From the NCBI RefSeq assembly GCF_900116565.1, contig NZ_FPCJ01000001.1, forward strand, positions 930,001-994,000: a stretch of 64,000 nt of DNA. Reading direction: 5' to 3'. Source of the DNA: Thermoflavifilum thermophilum (GTDB lineage: Bacteria; Bacteroidota; Bacteroidia; Chitinophagales; Chitinophagaceae). The number at the start of each line of letters is the position of its first letter. The first letter of the stretch is position 1. The position numbers were made by a program, and so were the translations under genes. Positions 45,056 to 54,913 of this stretch are shown in pieces. The notes below the pieces were generated by a model, which worked only from the letters and a program-made list of their open reading frames with translations, was not told the DNA's origin and did not search any database.

Positions 45056-47896
45056 ATGGCTCAAAAACAAGCACAACACTCAGCAACCCTCGTTCATCAG
45101 CCGGCTTTGGCTGACGGCCAGTGGGATATCCGGCATGTGATACTGGTGAAAGGCGCGCGGGTGCATAACTTAAAAAACATTACCGTAGCCTTTCCCAGAA
45201 ACCGTTTTATTGTGGTAACCGGCGTATCCGGATCGGGCAAATCATCCTTAACCATCGATACCCTGTATGCCGAGGGGCAGCGTCGCTATGCCGAAAGCCT
45301 AAGTGCTTACGCCCGACAGTTTCTGATGCGCATGGATAAACCGGATGTAGACATGATTAAGGGCATTTGCCCGGCTATTGCCATTGAACAAAAAGTCATG
45401 GCCCGTACGCCCCGTTCCACTGTTGGCTCGCTTACTGAGTTGTATGATTATCTGCGGATGCTGTTTGCCAGAATTGGGAAAACCTATTCGCCGGTTTCGG
45501 GCAAAGAAGTGAAGCGCTATCAGGTAAGTGATGTGGTGGATTTTGTCTTGCAGCTTCCGGCTCAAACCCGGATAGTCATTGCCGTTCCGCTCCGTATCCG
45601 CAAGGGTTATACCCAATCACAGGAACTGCATATTCTGCTGCAAAAAGGGTTTTCCCGCCTGTATGTGGTTGATGGCAATCATCGGGAAATTTTACGCATT
45701 GAAGATCTCTTGGATCAGAAATGGCCTAAAGGGAATGTGTTCGTATTAATAGATCGGCTGGTGGTAGATGCATCCTTGCAGGAAGAAGATGCTCGTCACC
45801 GGTTGGCAGATAGCATTCAAACTGCCTTTTATGAAGCTGAGGGTGAGTGCTGGATTGAGGTAAATCAGCAGCAGTGGCATTCTTTTTCCAATCGGTTTGA
45901 AATGGATGGGATCCGATTTGAGGAACCCGTACCCCAGCTGTTTTCCTACAACAGTCCCTACGGAGCCTGCCCGGTGTGTGAAGGATTCGGACAGGTTCTG
46001 GGCATTGATCCCGATTTAGTGATTCCTGACAAACAGCTGAGCGTATATGAGGGGGCTATAGCCTGCTGGCGCGGGGAAAAGATGAAAGAATGGAATGAAG
46101 CGCTGATCCGTAACGCGCACAAGTTCAATTTCCCCATTCACAAACCCATTGCTGAGCTTACTCCTGAACAATACGAACTGCTCTGGAAAGGGAACAAATA
46201 TTTTGCTGGGATTGAGGATTTCTTCAAAATGGTAGAAGAAAACCTCTACAAAATCCAATACCGGGTATTGCTATCCCGTTATCGGGGTCTCACCACCTGT
46301 CCGGCCTGCCACGGAACGCGCCTGCGCAAAGAAGCATTGTATGTAAAAATCCAGGGGCGCCATATTGCTGAGTTGATGGCGATGCCGGTAGAAGAGCTGG
46401 CTGTTTGGTTTGACGAGCTCACCCTTGCACCTGCCGAACAGCAGATTGCCGCACGTCTGCTGCACGAAATCCGTTACCGGCTGAGCACCCTGCTCAAAGT
46501 AGGACTGGGTTATCTCACCCTCGATCGTCCGGCCAACACCCTCAGCGGCGGCGAAAGCCAGCGTATTCAGCTCACCCGATCGCTGGGCAGCAATCTCACC
46601 GACTCGCTTTATATCCTCGACGAGCCCAGCATTGGGTTACATCCCCGCGATACCCACCAGCTGATTGAAGTGCTGAAGGAACTGCGCGATCTGCACAATA
46701 CCGTAATAGTGGTGGAGCACGACGAGCAGATGATGCGCGAGGCCGATTACATCATCGATATGGGACCCCTAGCCAGCCATCAGGGTGGTGAGGTAGTGTT
46801 TGCCGGAACGTACGATGAAATCCTCAATGATTCCAAAAGCCTGACCGGCGCCTACCTGAGCGGCCGGATGCGTATTCCCGGAGGTGGGCCAGGCCGGCCA
46901 CGCAAGTGGACCCAATCGATCAGGCTCGAAGGATGCCGGGAACATAACCTGAAACAAATAGATGTAGAGTTTCCCCTGAATGTCCTGTGTGTGGTGAGTG
47001 GCGTGAGTGGCAGCGGGAAAAGTACCCTTGTCACCCAGATCCTATATCCGGCCTTGAAAAAGCTGAAAGGAGATCCTGTAGGCAAACCTGGCTGGCATAA
47101 AGCGCTGAAAGGCGATCTGCAGGCTGTCACACAAATAGAACTGGTGGATCAGCAACCCATCGGCAAATCTTCCCGCTCCAACCCCATTACCTATATCAAG
47201 GCATACGACAGCATCCGTTCGTTGTTTGCTTCCCAGCCACTCAGTAAAATCAGGGGATATCAACCCCGCCATTTCTCTTTTAATGTGGATGGCGGAAGAT
47301 GTGATCGATGCAAGGGCGAGGGTGAAATTACCATCGAAATGCAGTTCCTGGCCGATGTGCACCTGACCTGTGAAGTTTGCCACGGCAGGCGCTTCAAGGA
47401 AGAAATCCTGGAAGTGCATTATCGGGGAAAAAACATCCACGATGTCCTGAATATGAGTGTGGACGAAGCACTGGAATTTTTTGCCGATGAACCGGATATC
47501 GTCCGTCAGTTGAAACCTTTGCAGCAGGTGGGTCTGGGATATATCAAATTAGGCCAGCCGGCCAGCACACTGAGTGGTGGTGAAGCCCAGCGTGTGAAAC
47601 TGGCTTCTTTTCTGGGGCACAGCCATGCGCAGGAGCACATCCTGTTTATTTTCGACGAGCCCACAACCGGCCTGCATTTTCACGATATTGCCTTTCTCCT
47701 GCAATCCTTTGATGCTTTGATTGAACAAGGTCATTCCATCATTGTCATTGAACATAACCTGGATGTGATTCGCCGGGCCGATTGGGTCATTGAGCTGGGG
47801 CCCGAAGGTGGGGAGCGTGGCGGAGAGCTGATTTTTGCCGGTACACCCGAAGCTTTGAAGCAGGTAGAAGGAAGCTATACGGCGCGGTTCCTGTGA
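45056..47896 (+). CDS. uvrA: excinuclease ABC subunit A
   Basis: A 946-residue nucleotide-excision-repair ATPase that finds DNA damage with UvrB. Two ABC modules are seen: Walker [10 protein letters not shown] at 56-64 and GVSGSGKST in the second half; signatures [15 protein letters not shown] and [15 protein letters not shown]; Walker [13 protein letters not shown] and [11 protein letters not shown]. Zinc-binding Cys pairs are in [25 protein letters not shown] and CEVCHGRRF. Full length. The 3' end overlaps the convergent fcl by 22 bp. Confidence 0.97.
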   Translation: MAQKQAQHSATLVHQPALADGQWDIRHVILVKGARVHNLKNITVAFPRNRFIVVTGVSGSGKSSLTIDTLYAEGQRRYAESLSAYARQFLMRMDKPDVDMIKGICPAIAIEQKVMARTPRSTVGSLTELYDYLRMLFARIGKTYSPVSGKEVKRYQVSDVVDFVLQLPAQTRIVIAVPLRIRKGYTQSQELHILLQKGFSRLYVVDGNHREILRIEDLLDQKWPKGNVFVLIDRLVVDASLQEEDARHRLADSIQTAFYEAEGECWIEVNQQQWHSFSNRFEMDGIRFEEPVPQLFSYNSPYGACPVCEGFGQVLGIDPDLVIPDKQLSVYEGAIACWRGEKMKEWNEALIRNAHKFNFPIHKPIAELTPEQYELLWKGNKYFAGIEDFFKMVEENLYKIQYRVLLSRYRGLTTCPACHGTRLRKEALYVKIQGRHIAELMAMPVEELAVWFDELTLAPAEQQIAARLLHEIRYRLSTLLKVGLGYLTLDRPANTLSGGESQRIQLTRSLGSNLTDSLYILDEPSIGLHPRDTHQLIEVLKELRDLHNTVIVVEHDEQMMREADYIIDMGPLASHQGGEVVFAGTYDEILNDSKSLTGAYLSGRMRIPGGGPGRPRKWTQSIRLEGCREHNLKQIDVEFPLNVLCVVSGVSGSGKSTLVTQILYPALKKLKGDPVGKPGWHKALKGDLQAVTQIELVDQQPIGKSSRSNPITYIKAYDSIRSLFASQPLSKIRGYQPRHFSFNVDGGRCDRCKGEGEITIEMQFLADVHLTCEVCHGRRFKEEILEVHYRGKNIHDVLNMSVDEALEFFADEPDIVRQLKPLQQVGLGYIKLGQPASTLSGGEAQRVKLASFLGHSHAQEHILFIFDEPTTGLHFHDIAFLLQSFDALIEQGHSIIVIEHNLDVIRRADWVIELGPEGGERGGELIFAGTPEALKQVEGSYTARFL

Positions 47897-48834
47897 GTAT
47901 AATCACTGGTTTGCTGCAGAAAGACGGCTTCATATACCCTGCGGATGCCCTCTTCCAGCGAGGTCTGATGATGCCATCCCATGGCATGCAGGCGGCTTAC
48001 ATCCAGCAATTTGCGCGGGGTGCCATCGGGCTTGCTGGTATCGTACACAATCCGACCCTTGTAACCGACAATCGTCCGGATCAGCTCAGCCAGTTCCGCA
48101 ATGCTGATATCCTCGCCCGTGCCAATGTTAATCAGATCAGGCTCTTCCGGATGATTCATCAGAAACACACAAGCATCGGCCAGATCGTCCACATACAAAA
48201 ATTCCCTCCTGGGTTTTCCTGTGCCCCATACCACCACTTCCGGCATACCTTTGATTTTGGCTTCATGAAATTTACGCAGGAGAGCAGGCAGCACGTGGGA
48301 AGTTTCCAGATCAAAATTATCGTGGATCCCATACAGGTTGGTAGGCATCACAGAAATAAAATGGCAACCGTACTGGGCGCGATAGGCTTCACAAAGCTTG
48401 ATACCCGCAATTTTGGCGATAGCATACGGTTCGTTGGTGGGTTCCAGCGGGCCTGTGAGCAGATATTCTTCTTTGATGGGTTGCGGCGCCAGTCGGGGAT
48501 AAATGCAGGACGAGCCTAAAAACATCAGCTTTTTCACCCCACTCAGATAAGCTGCATGGATGACATTGGCCTCGATCTGCAGGTTATCGTAAATAAATTC
48601 GGCCCGATAGGTGTTGTTAGCCAGAATACCTCCCACACGAGCAGCAGCCAGAAACACATAATCGGGTTTTTCTTTTTCAAAAAATGCAAATACCTCTGCC
48701 TGATTGCGCAAATCAAGTTCCTGTGAAGTACGTAACACAAAATGTGTATATCCTGATTCCCGCAATCGTTGCAAAATGGCACTTCCCACCATTCCCCGAT
48801 GGCCAGCTACATAAATTTTATCCGTAGGACGCAT
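47875..48834 (-). CDS. fcl: GDP-L-fucose synthase
   Basis: A 319-residue epimerase/reductase that converts GDP-4-keto-6-deoxymannose to GDP-L-fucose. NADP site [14 protein letters not shown], catalytic Tyr-Lys in [16 protein letters not shown], and [12 protein letters not shown]. It overlaps the end of gmd by 17 bp and is thus translated in series with it. No capsule or glycosyltransferase cluster surrounds the pair. Confidence 0.95.
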   Translation of the reverse strand: MRPTDKIYVAGHRGMVGSAILQRLRESGYTHFVLRTSQELDLRNQAEVFAFFEKEKPDYVFLAAARVGGILANNTYRAEFIYDNLQIEANVIHAAYLSGVKKLMFLGSSCIYPRLAPQPIKEEYLLTGPLEPTNEPYAIAKIAGIKLCEAYRAQYGCHFISVMPTNLYGIHDNFDLETSHVLPALLRKFHEAKIKGMPEVVVWGTGKPRREFLYVDDLADACVFLMNHPEEPDLINIGTGEDISIAELAELIRTIVGYKGRIVYDTSKPDGTPRKLLDVSRLHAMGWHHQTSLEEGIRRVYEAVFLQQTSDYTHRNRAV

Positions 48835-49927
48835 GGGATTTTTGTTGAATCAATGAAGGATGTAAGGTCGAAAAATATCGAATATCGCTTTCAACCATTT
48901 CGCGAATCATTTCTTCGAGGGTATGACGGGGCTGCCAGCCCAGTTGCTTCCGGGCTTTGGAAGCATCCCCGATGAGCAAGTCAACTTCAGTGGGGCGGAA
49001 ATAATTGGGATCCACACTCACCACCACCTTGCCTGCAGGAAGCTGATAACGGGGATCGTGACAGGCCACAACCACACCTTTTTCCTCAAGACCGGTTCCC
49101 TCAAACTGAATCTCCACACCTGCCTGTGCAAAAGCCATCCGCGTAAACTCTCTGACTGAGGTGGTCTTGCCGGTAGCGATGACATAATCTTCCGGTTTAT
49201 CCTGTTGCAACATCAGCCACATGGCTTCCACATAATCCCGGGCATGGCCCCAGTCGCGCTGAGCATCTAAATTGCCCAAATAAATCCGATCGGCCTGCCC
49301 CAGCACAATTTGGGCTACCCCACGGGTAATCTTGCGGGTTACAAAGGTTTCACCACGGATGGGACTTTCGTGGTTGAATAAAATGCCATTCACCGCAAAC
49401 ATACCATAAGCCTCCCGATAATTGACGGTAATCCAGTAGGCATACAACTTGGCCACGGCATAGGGTGAACGCGGGTAAAAAGGAGTAGTTTCCTTCTGCG
49501 GTACTTCCTGCACCAATCCATACAATTCGGAAGTGGATGCCTGATAAAAACGGGTTTTATGCGTTAACCCTAACAGCCGGATGGCTTCCAGCAAACGCAG
49601 GGTACCCAGCCCGTCGGCATTGGCTGTGTATTCGGGCGTTTCAAAGCTTACTTTCACATGGCTCTGGGCAGCCAGGTTGTATATTTCATCGGGCTGGGTT
49701 TCTTGAATAATGCGAATCAGGTTGGTGGCATCGGTCATGTCGCCATAGTGCAAAATAAACCGCGGATCCGGCTCGTGGGGATCCTGGTATAAATGATCAA
49801 TGCGTTCGGTATTGATCAGCGAACTGCGCCGCTTGATACCGTGCACCAGGTATCCCTTACCCAACAGAAATTCCGCCAGATACGCGCCATCCTGACCGGT
49901 AATGCCTGTAATCAAAGCTGTTTTCAT
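48818..49927 (-). CDS. gmd: GDP-mannose 4,6-dehydratase
   Basis: A 369-residue short-chain dehydratase, first step from GDP-mannose to GDP-L-fucose. NADP site [30 protein letters not shown], catalytic [10 protein letters not shown] and the [16 protein letters not shown] loop are all typical. It is the upstream gene of the gmd-fcl pair and is divergent from the B12-binding MerR regulator. Confidence 0.96.
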   Translation of the reverse strand: MKTALITGITGQDGAYLAEFLLGKGYLVHGIKRRSSLINTERIDHLYQDPHEPDPRFILHYGDMTDATNLIRIIQETQPDEIYNLAAQSHVKVSFETPEYTANADGLGTLRLLEAIRLLGLTHKTRFYQASTSELYGLVQEVPQKETTPFYPRSPYAVAKLYAYWITVNYREAYGMFAVNGILFNHESPIRGETFVTRKITRGVAQIVLGQADRIYLGNLDAQRDWGHARDYVEAMWLMLQQDKPEDYVIATGKTTSVREFTRMAFAQAGVEIQFEGTGLEEKGVVVACHDPRYQLPAGKVVVSVDPNYFRPTEVDLLIGDASKARKQLGWQPRHTLEEMIREMVESDIRYFSTLHPSLIQQKSHASYG

Positions 49928-49976
49928 GGTGAAAATATTAAATGATCAGCCACACATTGGCTGCATTTTATGCAAA

Positions 49977-49984
49977 CAAAGCTA
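49977..49984 (-). promoter_or_regulatory. -7 promoter element of gmd (TAGCTTTG)
   Basis: Minus-strand TAnnTTTG match 49 nt before the gmd ATG. Confidence 0.45.
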
Positions 49985-50055
49985 ACTTAATTCATTCTTC
50001 TGTAAACAAATCCACCAAGCAACTGTTATCCTTGAAATCAATGTAAATTTCGCCC

Positions 50056-50982
50056 ATGGAAATTGAGGAACAACGATTTTCTATTCGGGATCTGGAAAAT
50101 CTTTCCGGCGTTAAAGCCCATACCATCCGCATTTGGGAACAACGCTATGGTTTTCTGAAACCCCGGCGATCTGATACCAATATCCGCTATTATACCAACG
50201 AGGAGCTGAAAAAAATCCTCAATGCCGCCCTGCTCACGCGCTATGGATTCAAGATTTCACAAATCAGCAAAATGAATGACGAGCAGCTTCAGGAAAAAGT
50301 ACTGGAGCTACATCACCATGAAGCTCTGCAAGATCGGCTGGTAAACGAACTCATCACCCGCATGATTGACATGGATATAAGCGGCATGGAGGAAATCCTC
50401 GACCACTTTATCCTGACCAAAGGCATTCAGAAAGCCGTAAATACCCTTATTTTCCCTTTTCTGGAACGCATTGGTATTCTGTGGAGCACCGATCGCATCC
50501 ACCCGGTGCACGAACACCTGGTCAGTTGCCTGATTCGCCAGAAAATCATTGCGGGTATCGAAGGCCTGGTGAACCGACCTATCACACAGCAAACAGCTCT
50601 CCTGTTTTTACCCGAAGACGAATACCACGAGCTGGGATTGCTTTACCTGTATTATCTGCTCAAACAGCGCGGCATACAGGTGTACTACCTGGGAGGCAGC
50701 GTTCCGTTGAACAATATTGAGTTTGTTGTTAAACAAAAAAACATCTCGATTCTGTTTACCCATCTCACTTCCCTGCCACCTGGTTTTAACCTGCCCTTTT
50801 ACGTTCATCAGTTGAGCCTTCATCTGAAAAAATCCAGCATATACATTTCCGGCCCGGTAATAGAGCAGCTTTCCGGCAAAAAATACCCCAACATCCACCT
50901 GATTCATTCCCAGGAAGAACTACAGGCCGAGATTGAAAAAATTTTTCTCCGGGAAAGTAGTTTTTCTCAGAAAATTGTTTAA
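50056..50982 (+). CDS. B12-binding MerR-family photoreceptor regulator (CarH/LitR type)
   Basis: A 308-residue regulator in three parts: MerR DNA-binding domain (about 6-75, TIRIWEQRYGFLKPRRSDTNIRYY), a four-helix B12 cap domain (about 85-170) with W143-x9-E153-H154, and a cobalamin-binding Rossmann domain (about 178-300) with E189-x-H191-x-x-G194. W-x9-EH and ExHxxG are the marks of CarH, where adenosylcobalamin binding makes a dark repressor that light destroys; H191 would be the cobalt ligand. It lies just upstream of a sigma factor and the carotenoid genes, whose control is its likely task. Light response has not been shown and rests on the conserved residues. Confidence 0.9.
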   Translation: MEIEEQRFSIRDLENLSGVKAHTIRIWEQRYGFLKPRRSDTNIRYYTNEELKKILNAALLTRYGFKISQISKMNDEQLQEKVLELHHHEALQDRLVNELITRMIDMDISGMEEILDHFILTKGIQKAVNTLIFPFLERIGILWSTDRIHPVHEHLVSCLIRQKIIAGIEGLVNRPITQQTALLFLPEDEYHELGLLYLYYLLKQRGIQVYYLGGSVPLNNIEFVVKQKNISILFTHLTSLPPGFNLPFYVHQLSLHLKKSSIYISGPVIEQLSGKKYPNIHLIHSQEELQAEIEKIFLRESSFSQKIV

Positions 50983-51007
50983 CTTTGAAATAGAAAAAGT
51001 TAAACAA
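50975..51007. promoter_or_regulatory. 12-bp perfect inverted repeat, candidate operator for the sigma-crt operon
   Basis: TTGTTTAACTTT at 50975-50986 and AAAGTTAAACAA at 50996-51007, spacer 9 nt, ending 1 nt before the sigma ATG at 51009. The left arm includes the regulator stop codon and most of the -7 element TAACTTTG (50980-50987). A terminator is unlikely because no T-run follows. Binding here would block the promoter. Confidence 0.65.
50980..50987 (+). promoter_or_regulatory. -7 promoter element of the sigma-crt operon (TAACTTTG)
   Basis: TAnnTTTG match inside the left arm of the 12-bp dyad, 21 nt before the ATG at 51009. Confidence 0.55.
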
Positions 51008-51008
51008 G

Positions 51009-51539
51009 ATGTCTGCTTCAGAATTTCAGGAAATCCTGACTGCCGAGTCAGATTTCCTTAAGCCACTGGCCATTCACCTGACACACGATACCTCGATGGC
51101 CGAAGACCTTTACCAGGAAACGCTTTACCGGGCACTGGCCAACCAGGAGAAATACCAGGCCGGCAGCAACCTGAAAGCCTGGTTGTACACCATCATGAAA
51201 AATATTTTCATCAACGACTATCGCCGAAAACGTAAACACTGGACAATATTCGATTCCACCACTGCAACCCTTGCCGCCGATCATCCATCACGCTCCGGAC
51301 GAAATGCCGGCGAATCCAATCTGCGCTATGCCGAAATCCGCAAACAGGTGGATACATTGCCGGAAATATTCCGTAAACCATTTTTGCTATACTTCCAGGG
51401 TTTTAAATATGAAGAAATAGCCCGGATGCTGCGGGAGCCGCTGGGTACCATCAAAAGCCGGATTCATTTTGCCCGGAAAATGCTCAAAGCAAGGATTTCG
51501 CAATCGGAACAAATATGGCTAAGCGCATCAGCATCATAG
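51009..51539 (+). CDS. ECF-type sigma factor of the carotenoid operon
   Basis: A 176-residue sigma factor with region 2 (about 14-80, SMAEDLYQETLYRALANQ, NLKAWLYTIMKNIFINDYRR) and region 4 (about 112-165, LPEIFRKPFLLYFQGFKYEEIA, GTIKSRIHFARK). It sits between the CarH-like regulator and crtI and overlaps crtI by 25 bp. In Streptomyces an ECF factor (LitS) next to a B12 MerR protein (LitR) carries the light signal to crt genes; a similar role here is an inference. No anti-sigma gene is seen. Confidence 0.92.
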   Translation: MSASEFQEILTAESDFLKPLAIHLTHDTSMAEDLYQETLYRALANQEKYQAGSNLKAWLYTIMKNIFINDYRRKRKHWTIFDSTTATLAADHPSRSGRNAGESNLRYAEIRKQVDTLPEIFRKPFLLYFQGFKYEEIARMLREPLGTIKSRIHFARKMLKARISQSEQIWLSASAS

Positions 51540-52996
51540 GAAGCGGTTTTGCCGGCCTTGCTGCTTCATGCTTTCTGGCGCGTGAAGGATTTGAAGTGGA
51601 GGTTTTTGAAGCACTCGACGGACCCGGCGGCCGGGCGGGTCTCTGGGAGGCTGAGGATTTCCGTTTCGACATGGGCCCCAGCTGGTACTGGATGCCCGAT
51701 ATTTTTGAACGTTTTTTCCAACGGTTTCAGCATCAGCCATCGGATTTCTATGAGTTGATTCGTTTGAATCCCTCCTATCGGATTTTCTGGGAAGATGGCT
51801 TTACCGATATTCCGGCCGATAATAAAGCGCTTGCCGCCCTATTTGAAAGCTGGGAACCCGGCAGCAGCAAGGCTTTGCAGCAATATTTGAAAGAGGCGGC
51901 CTGGAAGTATGAAGTGGGCATGAAAAAGTTTGCCTACAAGCCTGGACTCTCCTGGATGGAATTCATGGACCGGGATGTATGGCAGGCACTGGGCAAATTG
52001 GATTTGTTGCATTCCATCCATCATCACGTTGCCCGCCATTTCAACCATCCGCGCATCCGGCAAATCATGGAATTTCCTGTGCAGTTTCTCGGTGCTTTGC
52101 CACAGGAAACGCCTGCATTGTACAGCCTGATGAATTATGCAGACATCGTGCTGGGCACCTGGTATCCCATGGGTGGCATCTATCGTGTGGTAGAGGCTTT
52201 GTATGCACTGGCCCAAGCTGCGGGAGTAAAGTTTCATTTCGGCACACCCGTACAACAAATTCGCATCGAAGGGAAAAAAGCTGTAGGCCTGGTTACGAGC
52301 AAGGGTGAAACCAATGCCGATGCCGTGCTTGCTACGGCCGATTACCATCATGTGGAGCAGCAATTATTGCCCGCTGAGGTCCGCCAGTATCGGGAAACCT
52401 ATTGGCAAACCCGACAGCTTTCTCCCTCTTGTTTGCTGTATTATCTGGGCATCAACCGAAGGGTGAGTGGTTTGCTGCATCACAATCTTTTCTTTGATGC
52501 TGATTTTGACCGGCATGCGGCCGAGATTTATAAAAATCCAGCGTGGCCATCCCGTCCGTTGTTTTACGTGTGTGCACCTTCCATCACAGATCCCAATGTG
52601 GCTCCGCCGGGAAATGAAAACCTGTTTGTCTTGATTCCCATTGCTGTCGAATTGGAAGGTGATGACGAGCCTCGCAGGGAAGCCTATTTGCAACAGGTAC
52701 TCAACAGGCTACAACGGGTTACAGGCATAGATTTATCAGGCCATATCCGTTATTGTAAAACTTTGGGTCCTCGTGACTTCGTAAATAGATATCATGCCTA
52801 CAAAGGCAATGCCTACGGATTGGCCAATACGCTCCGGCAAACGGCCGTCCTGAAACCGCGCATGCGCAGCAAGCGAGTTGAAAATCTGTTTTTTGCCGGA
52901 CAACTTACGGCTCCCGGACCCGGCATGCCTGCGGCTTTGATTTCAGGCGAGCTTGCAGCTACACTGGCAACAAACTACCTGCATAAATTGTTATGA
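51515..52996 (+). CDS. crtI: phytoene desaturase (CrtI)
   Basis: A 493-residue FAD enzyme taking phytoene through successive desaturations to lycopene. The dinucleotide site is GSGFAGLAASCFLAREGFEV (about 9-28), followed by GGRAG and DMGPSWYWMPDI; the C-terminal FAD motif is NLFFAGQLTAPGPGMPAALISGELAA. The start lies inside the sigma gene, and the stop overlaps crtB by 4 bp (ATGA), so translation is coupled along the operon. Confidence 0.94.
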   Translation: MAKRISIIGSGFAGLAASCFLAREGFEVEVFEALDGPGGRAGLWEAEDFRFDMGPSWYWMPDIFERFFQRFQHQPSDFYELIRLNPSYRIFWEDGFTDIPADNKALAALFESWEPGSSKALQQYLKEAAWKYEVGMKKFAYKPGLSWMEFMDRDVWQALGKLDLLHSIHHHVARHFNHPRIRQIMEFPVQFLGALPQETPALYSLMNYADIVLGTWYPMGGIYRVVEALYALAQAAGVKFHFGTPVQQIRIEGKKAVGLVTSKGETNADAVLATADYHHVEQQLLPAEVRQYRETYWQTRQLSPSCLLYYLGINRRVSGLLHHNLFFDADFDRHAAEIYKNPAWPSRPLFYVCAPSITDPNVAPPGNENLFVLIPIAVELEGDDEPRREAYLQQVLNRLQRVTGIDLSGHIRYCKTLGPRDFVNRYHAYKGNAYGLANTLRQTAVLKPRMRSKRVENLFFAGQLTAPGPGMPAALISGELAATLATNYLHKLL

Positions 52997-53853
52997 ACAA
53001 TATGAAAGACCGATTGGCACTCTATCTGTCCGTAAGCCAGGTATGTAGCCGGGAAATTACCCAGCATTACAGCACTTCCTTTTCAAAAGCTATTCGTTTG
53101 CTTCATCCGGATCTTCGGAATGCCATTTGTGCGATTTATGGTTTTGTACGCATTGCCGATGAAATTGTAGATAGTTTTCATGCCTATAACAAATACCAGC
53201 TGCTGAAAGAATTTGAACAAGCCACTTATGAAGCCATTTCACAAGGCATCAGCACCAACCCCGTCCTGCAGGCTTTTCAGCAAACCGTTCGTCGTTACCA
53301 GATTCCCCATCATCTGATTGACGCATTTTTTAAAAGCATGTATCTCGACCTGGAAAAAAATATTTATCAACATCCCGAAGAATTAAACACCTATGTGTAT
53401 GGATCAGCAGAAGTGGTGGGACTCATGTGCCTGTGTATTTTCTGTGAAGGTGATCAAGCAAAATATCATCAATTACAAGATGCAGCCCGTGCCCTTGGAT
53501 CCGCTTTTCAGAAAGTAAATTTTCTGAGGGATATCCAGGCTGATTCTCAAGATCTGAAACGATGCTATTTTCCTGCATTCACAGCCAAAGGTTTTCTTGA
53601 CAAGCAGGCCAAATGCGAAATTGAGAAGGATATTGAGGAAGAGTTTGCACTTGGATTGCAAGGCATCCGCTTCCTGCCTTCCAAAGCCAGATTTGGTGTG
53701 TATGTTGCCTATCGGTATTTTTATGCATTATTTAAAAAAATCAAACGTACAAATCCGGAAAAAATCATGCAACAACGCATTCGAATACCCAATCATCAGA
53801 AACTTATCATCATGCTCCGTGCCAGCATTCGTCATCAAATCAATGGAATATGA
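52993..53853 (+). CDS. crtB: phytoene synthase
   Basis: A 286-residue trans-prenyl condensing enzyme joining two GGPP to phytoene. First Asp-rich motif D56-E-I-V-D60 in YGFVRIADEIVD, second NFLRDIQADSQDLKRCYFP, plus the early YSTSFSKAIRLL segment. It overlaps crtI upstream and idi downstream by 4 bp each. No GGPP synthase gene (crtE) is in the operon. Confidence 0.95.
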   Translation: MNNMKDRLALYLSVSQVCSREITQHYSTSFSKAIRLLHPDLRNAICAIYGFVRIADEIVDSFHAYNKYQLLKEFEQATYEAISQGISTNPVLQAFQQTVRRYQIPHHLIDAFFKSMYLDLEKNIYQHPEELNTYVYGSAEVVGLMCLCIFCEGDQAKYHQLQDAARALGSAFQKVNFLRDIQADSQDLKRCYFPAFTAKGFLDKQAKCEIEKDIEEEFALGLQGIRFLPSKARFGVYVAYRYFYALFKKIKRTNPEKIMQQRIRIPNHQKLIIMLRASIRHQINGI

Positions 53854-54392
53854 AACAAGAAGAAACACTAATACTGGTTGATGAATACGATGAAATGGTG
53901 GGCACAATGGAAAAAATGAGAGTGCACCAGTTAGGGTTGCTGCATCGGGCTTTTTCCGTGTTCCTGTTTAATCATAAATACGATATGTTGCTACAACTGA
54001 GAGCACAGGATAAATATCATTCCGGAGGATTGTGGACCAATGCCTGCTGCAGCCATCCGCGTCCCGGGGAATCGACCATAGATGCAGCACATCGTCGCCT
54101 GCAGGAAGAGCTGGGAACAGATTGCCCTTTGCAAGAGTTGTTTACTTTTACCTATCGTGTGAAACTGCCAAACGGATTGATAGAATATGAACTGGACCAC
54201 GTGTTTATCGGATTTCATGAAGGACCTTTTACGCCCGACCAAAACGAAATTGATGAAATCAAATTTTTCTCACTGGATGATATTCAACAACAAATAAATA
54301 TCCACCCGCATCAGTTTACATACTGGTTTCAGCTGGCGTTCCCGAAAATAAAAAACAATATGAATGAAATTCAACTCATGGTTTCATCATAA
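53850..54392 (+). CDS. idi: isopentenyl-diphosphate isomerase, type I
   Basis: A 180-residue Nudix-fold enzyme that balances IPP and DMAPP. The catalytic Cys is in TNACCSHPRPGES (C67 expected), with the Glu in IEYELDHVFIG and the Nudix helix AAHRRLQEELGTDC. Length fits the type I enzyme. It overlaps crtB by 4 bp and is 12 bp before crtZ; being in the operon would raise precursor supply when carotenoids are made. Confidence 0.95.
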   Translation: MKQEETLILVDEYDEMVGTMEKMRVHQLGLLHRAFSVFLFNHKYDMLLQLRAQDKYHSGGLWTNACCSHPRPGESTIDAAHRRLQEELGTDCPLQELFTFTYRVKLPNGLIEYELDHVFIGFHEGPFTPDQNEIDEIKFFSLDDIQQQINIHPHQFTYWFQLAFPKIKNNMNEIQLMVSS

Positions 54393-54404
54393 ATCATAAA
54401 GCAT

Positions 54405-54905
54405 ATGGTATCCGTTTTATTCAACCTGTTGATTGTGATTGCCACCTTCTTCTTTATGGAGGGGGTAGCCTGGTTTACACACAAATATGTAATGCATGGA
54501 TTTTTATGGGTACTGCACAAAGATCATCATCAGAAAGAGCCTGGCTTTTTTGAGAAGAATGATGCATTTTTTCTCATATTCGCGATTCCCAGTTTTTTGT
54601 GCCTGTATTTTGGAGCTACCCGTAATATTGGATGGCTGGCTTCCATAGGTACAGGCATTCTGATTTATGGCATTGCTTATTTTCTGGTACATGATGTGAT
54701 TATTCACCAACGTTTTAAATGGTTTACCCGCTCGCAAAACAGGTATATCAAAGTACTGCGCTGGGCACACAAAATGCATCACAAGCACCTGGGAAAAGAA
54801 GATGGAGAATCATTTGGCATGTTGATCGTAGCCAAAAAATATTGGGATAAAGTAAAACGCGATGAGCAAATAGCAACTTCTCATGCATCCTCAAGTCATC
54901 ATTAA
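54405..54905 (+). CDS. crtZ: beta-carotene hydroxylase
   Basis: A 166-residue membrane di-iron hydroxylase that makes zeaxanthin from beta-carotene through cryptoxanthin. His boxes: H26-x4-H31 (HKYVMH), H38-x2-H41-H42 (HKDHH), HDVIIH near residue 100, and HKMHHKH at about 125. Four hydrophobic stretches fit the CrtZ topology. It sits 8 bp before the crtY start used here. Confidence 0.93.
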   Translation: MVSVLFNLLIVIATFFFMEGVAWFTHKYVMHGFLWVLHKDHHQKEPGFFEKNDAFFLIFAIPSFLCLYFGATRNIGWLASIGTGILIYGIAYFLVHDVIIHQRFKWFTRSQNRYIKVLRWAHKMHHKHLGKEDGESFGMLIVAKKYWDKVKRDEQIATSHASSSHH

Positions 54906-54913
54906 AATTGCAT

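Noticed and set aside
50975-51007. Reading the 12-bp dyad as a terminator of the regulator gene
   Set aside because: The stem is AT-rich, the sequence after it has no T-run, and it overlaps a -7 element and reaches the next start codon; an operator explains it better.
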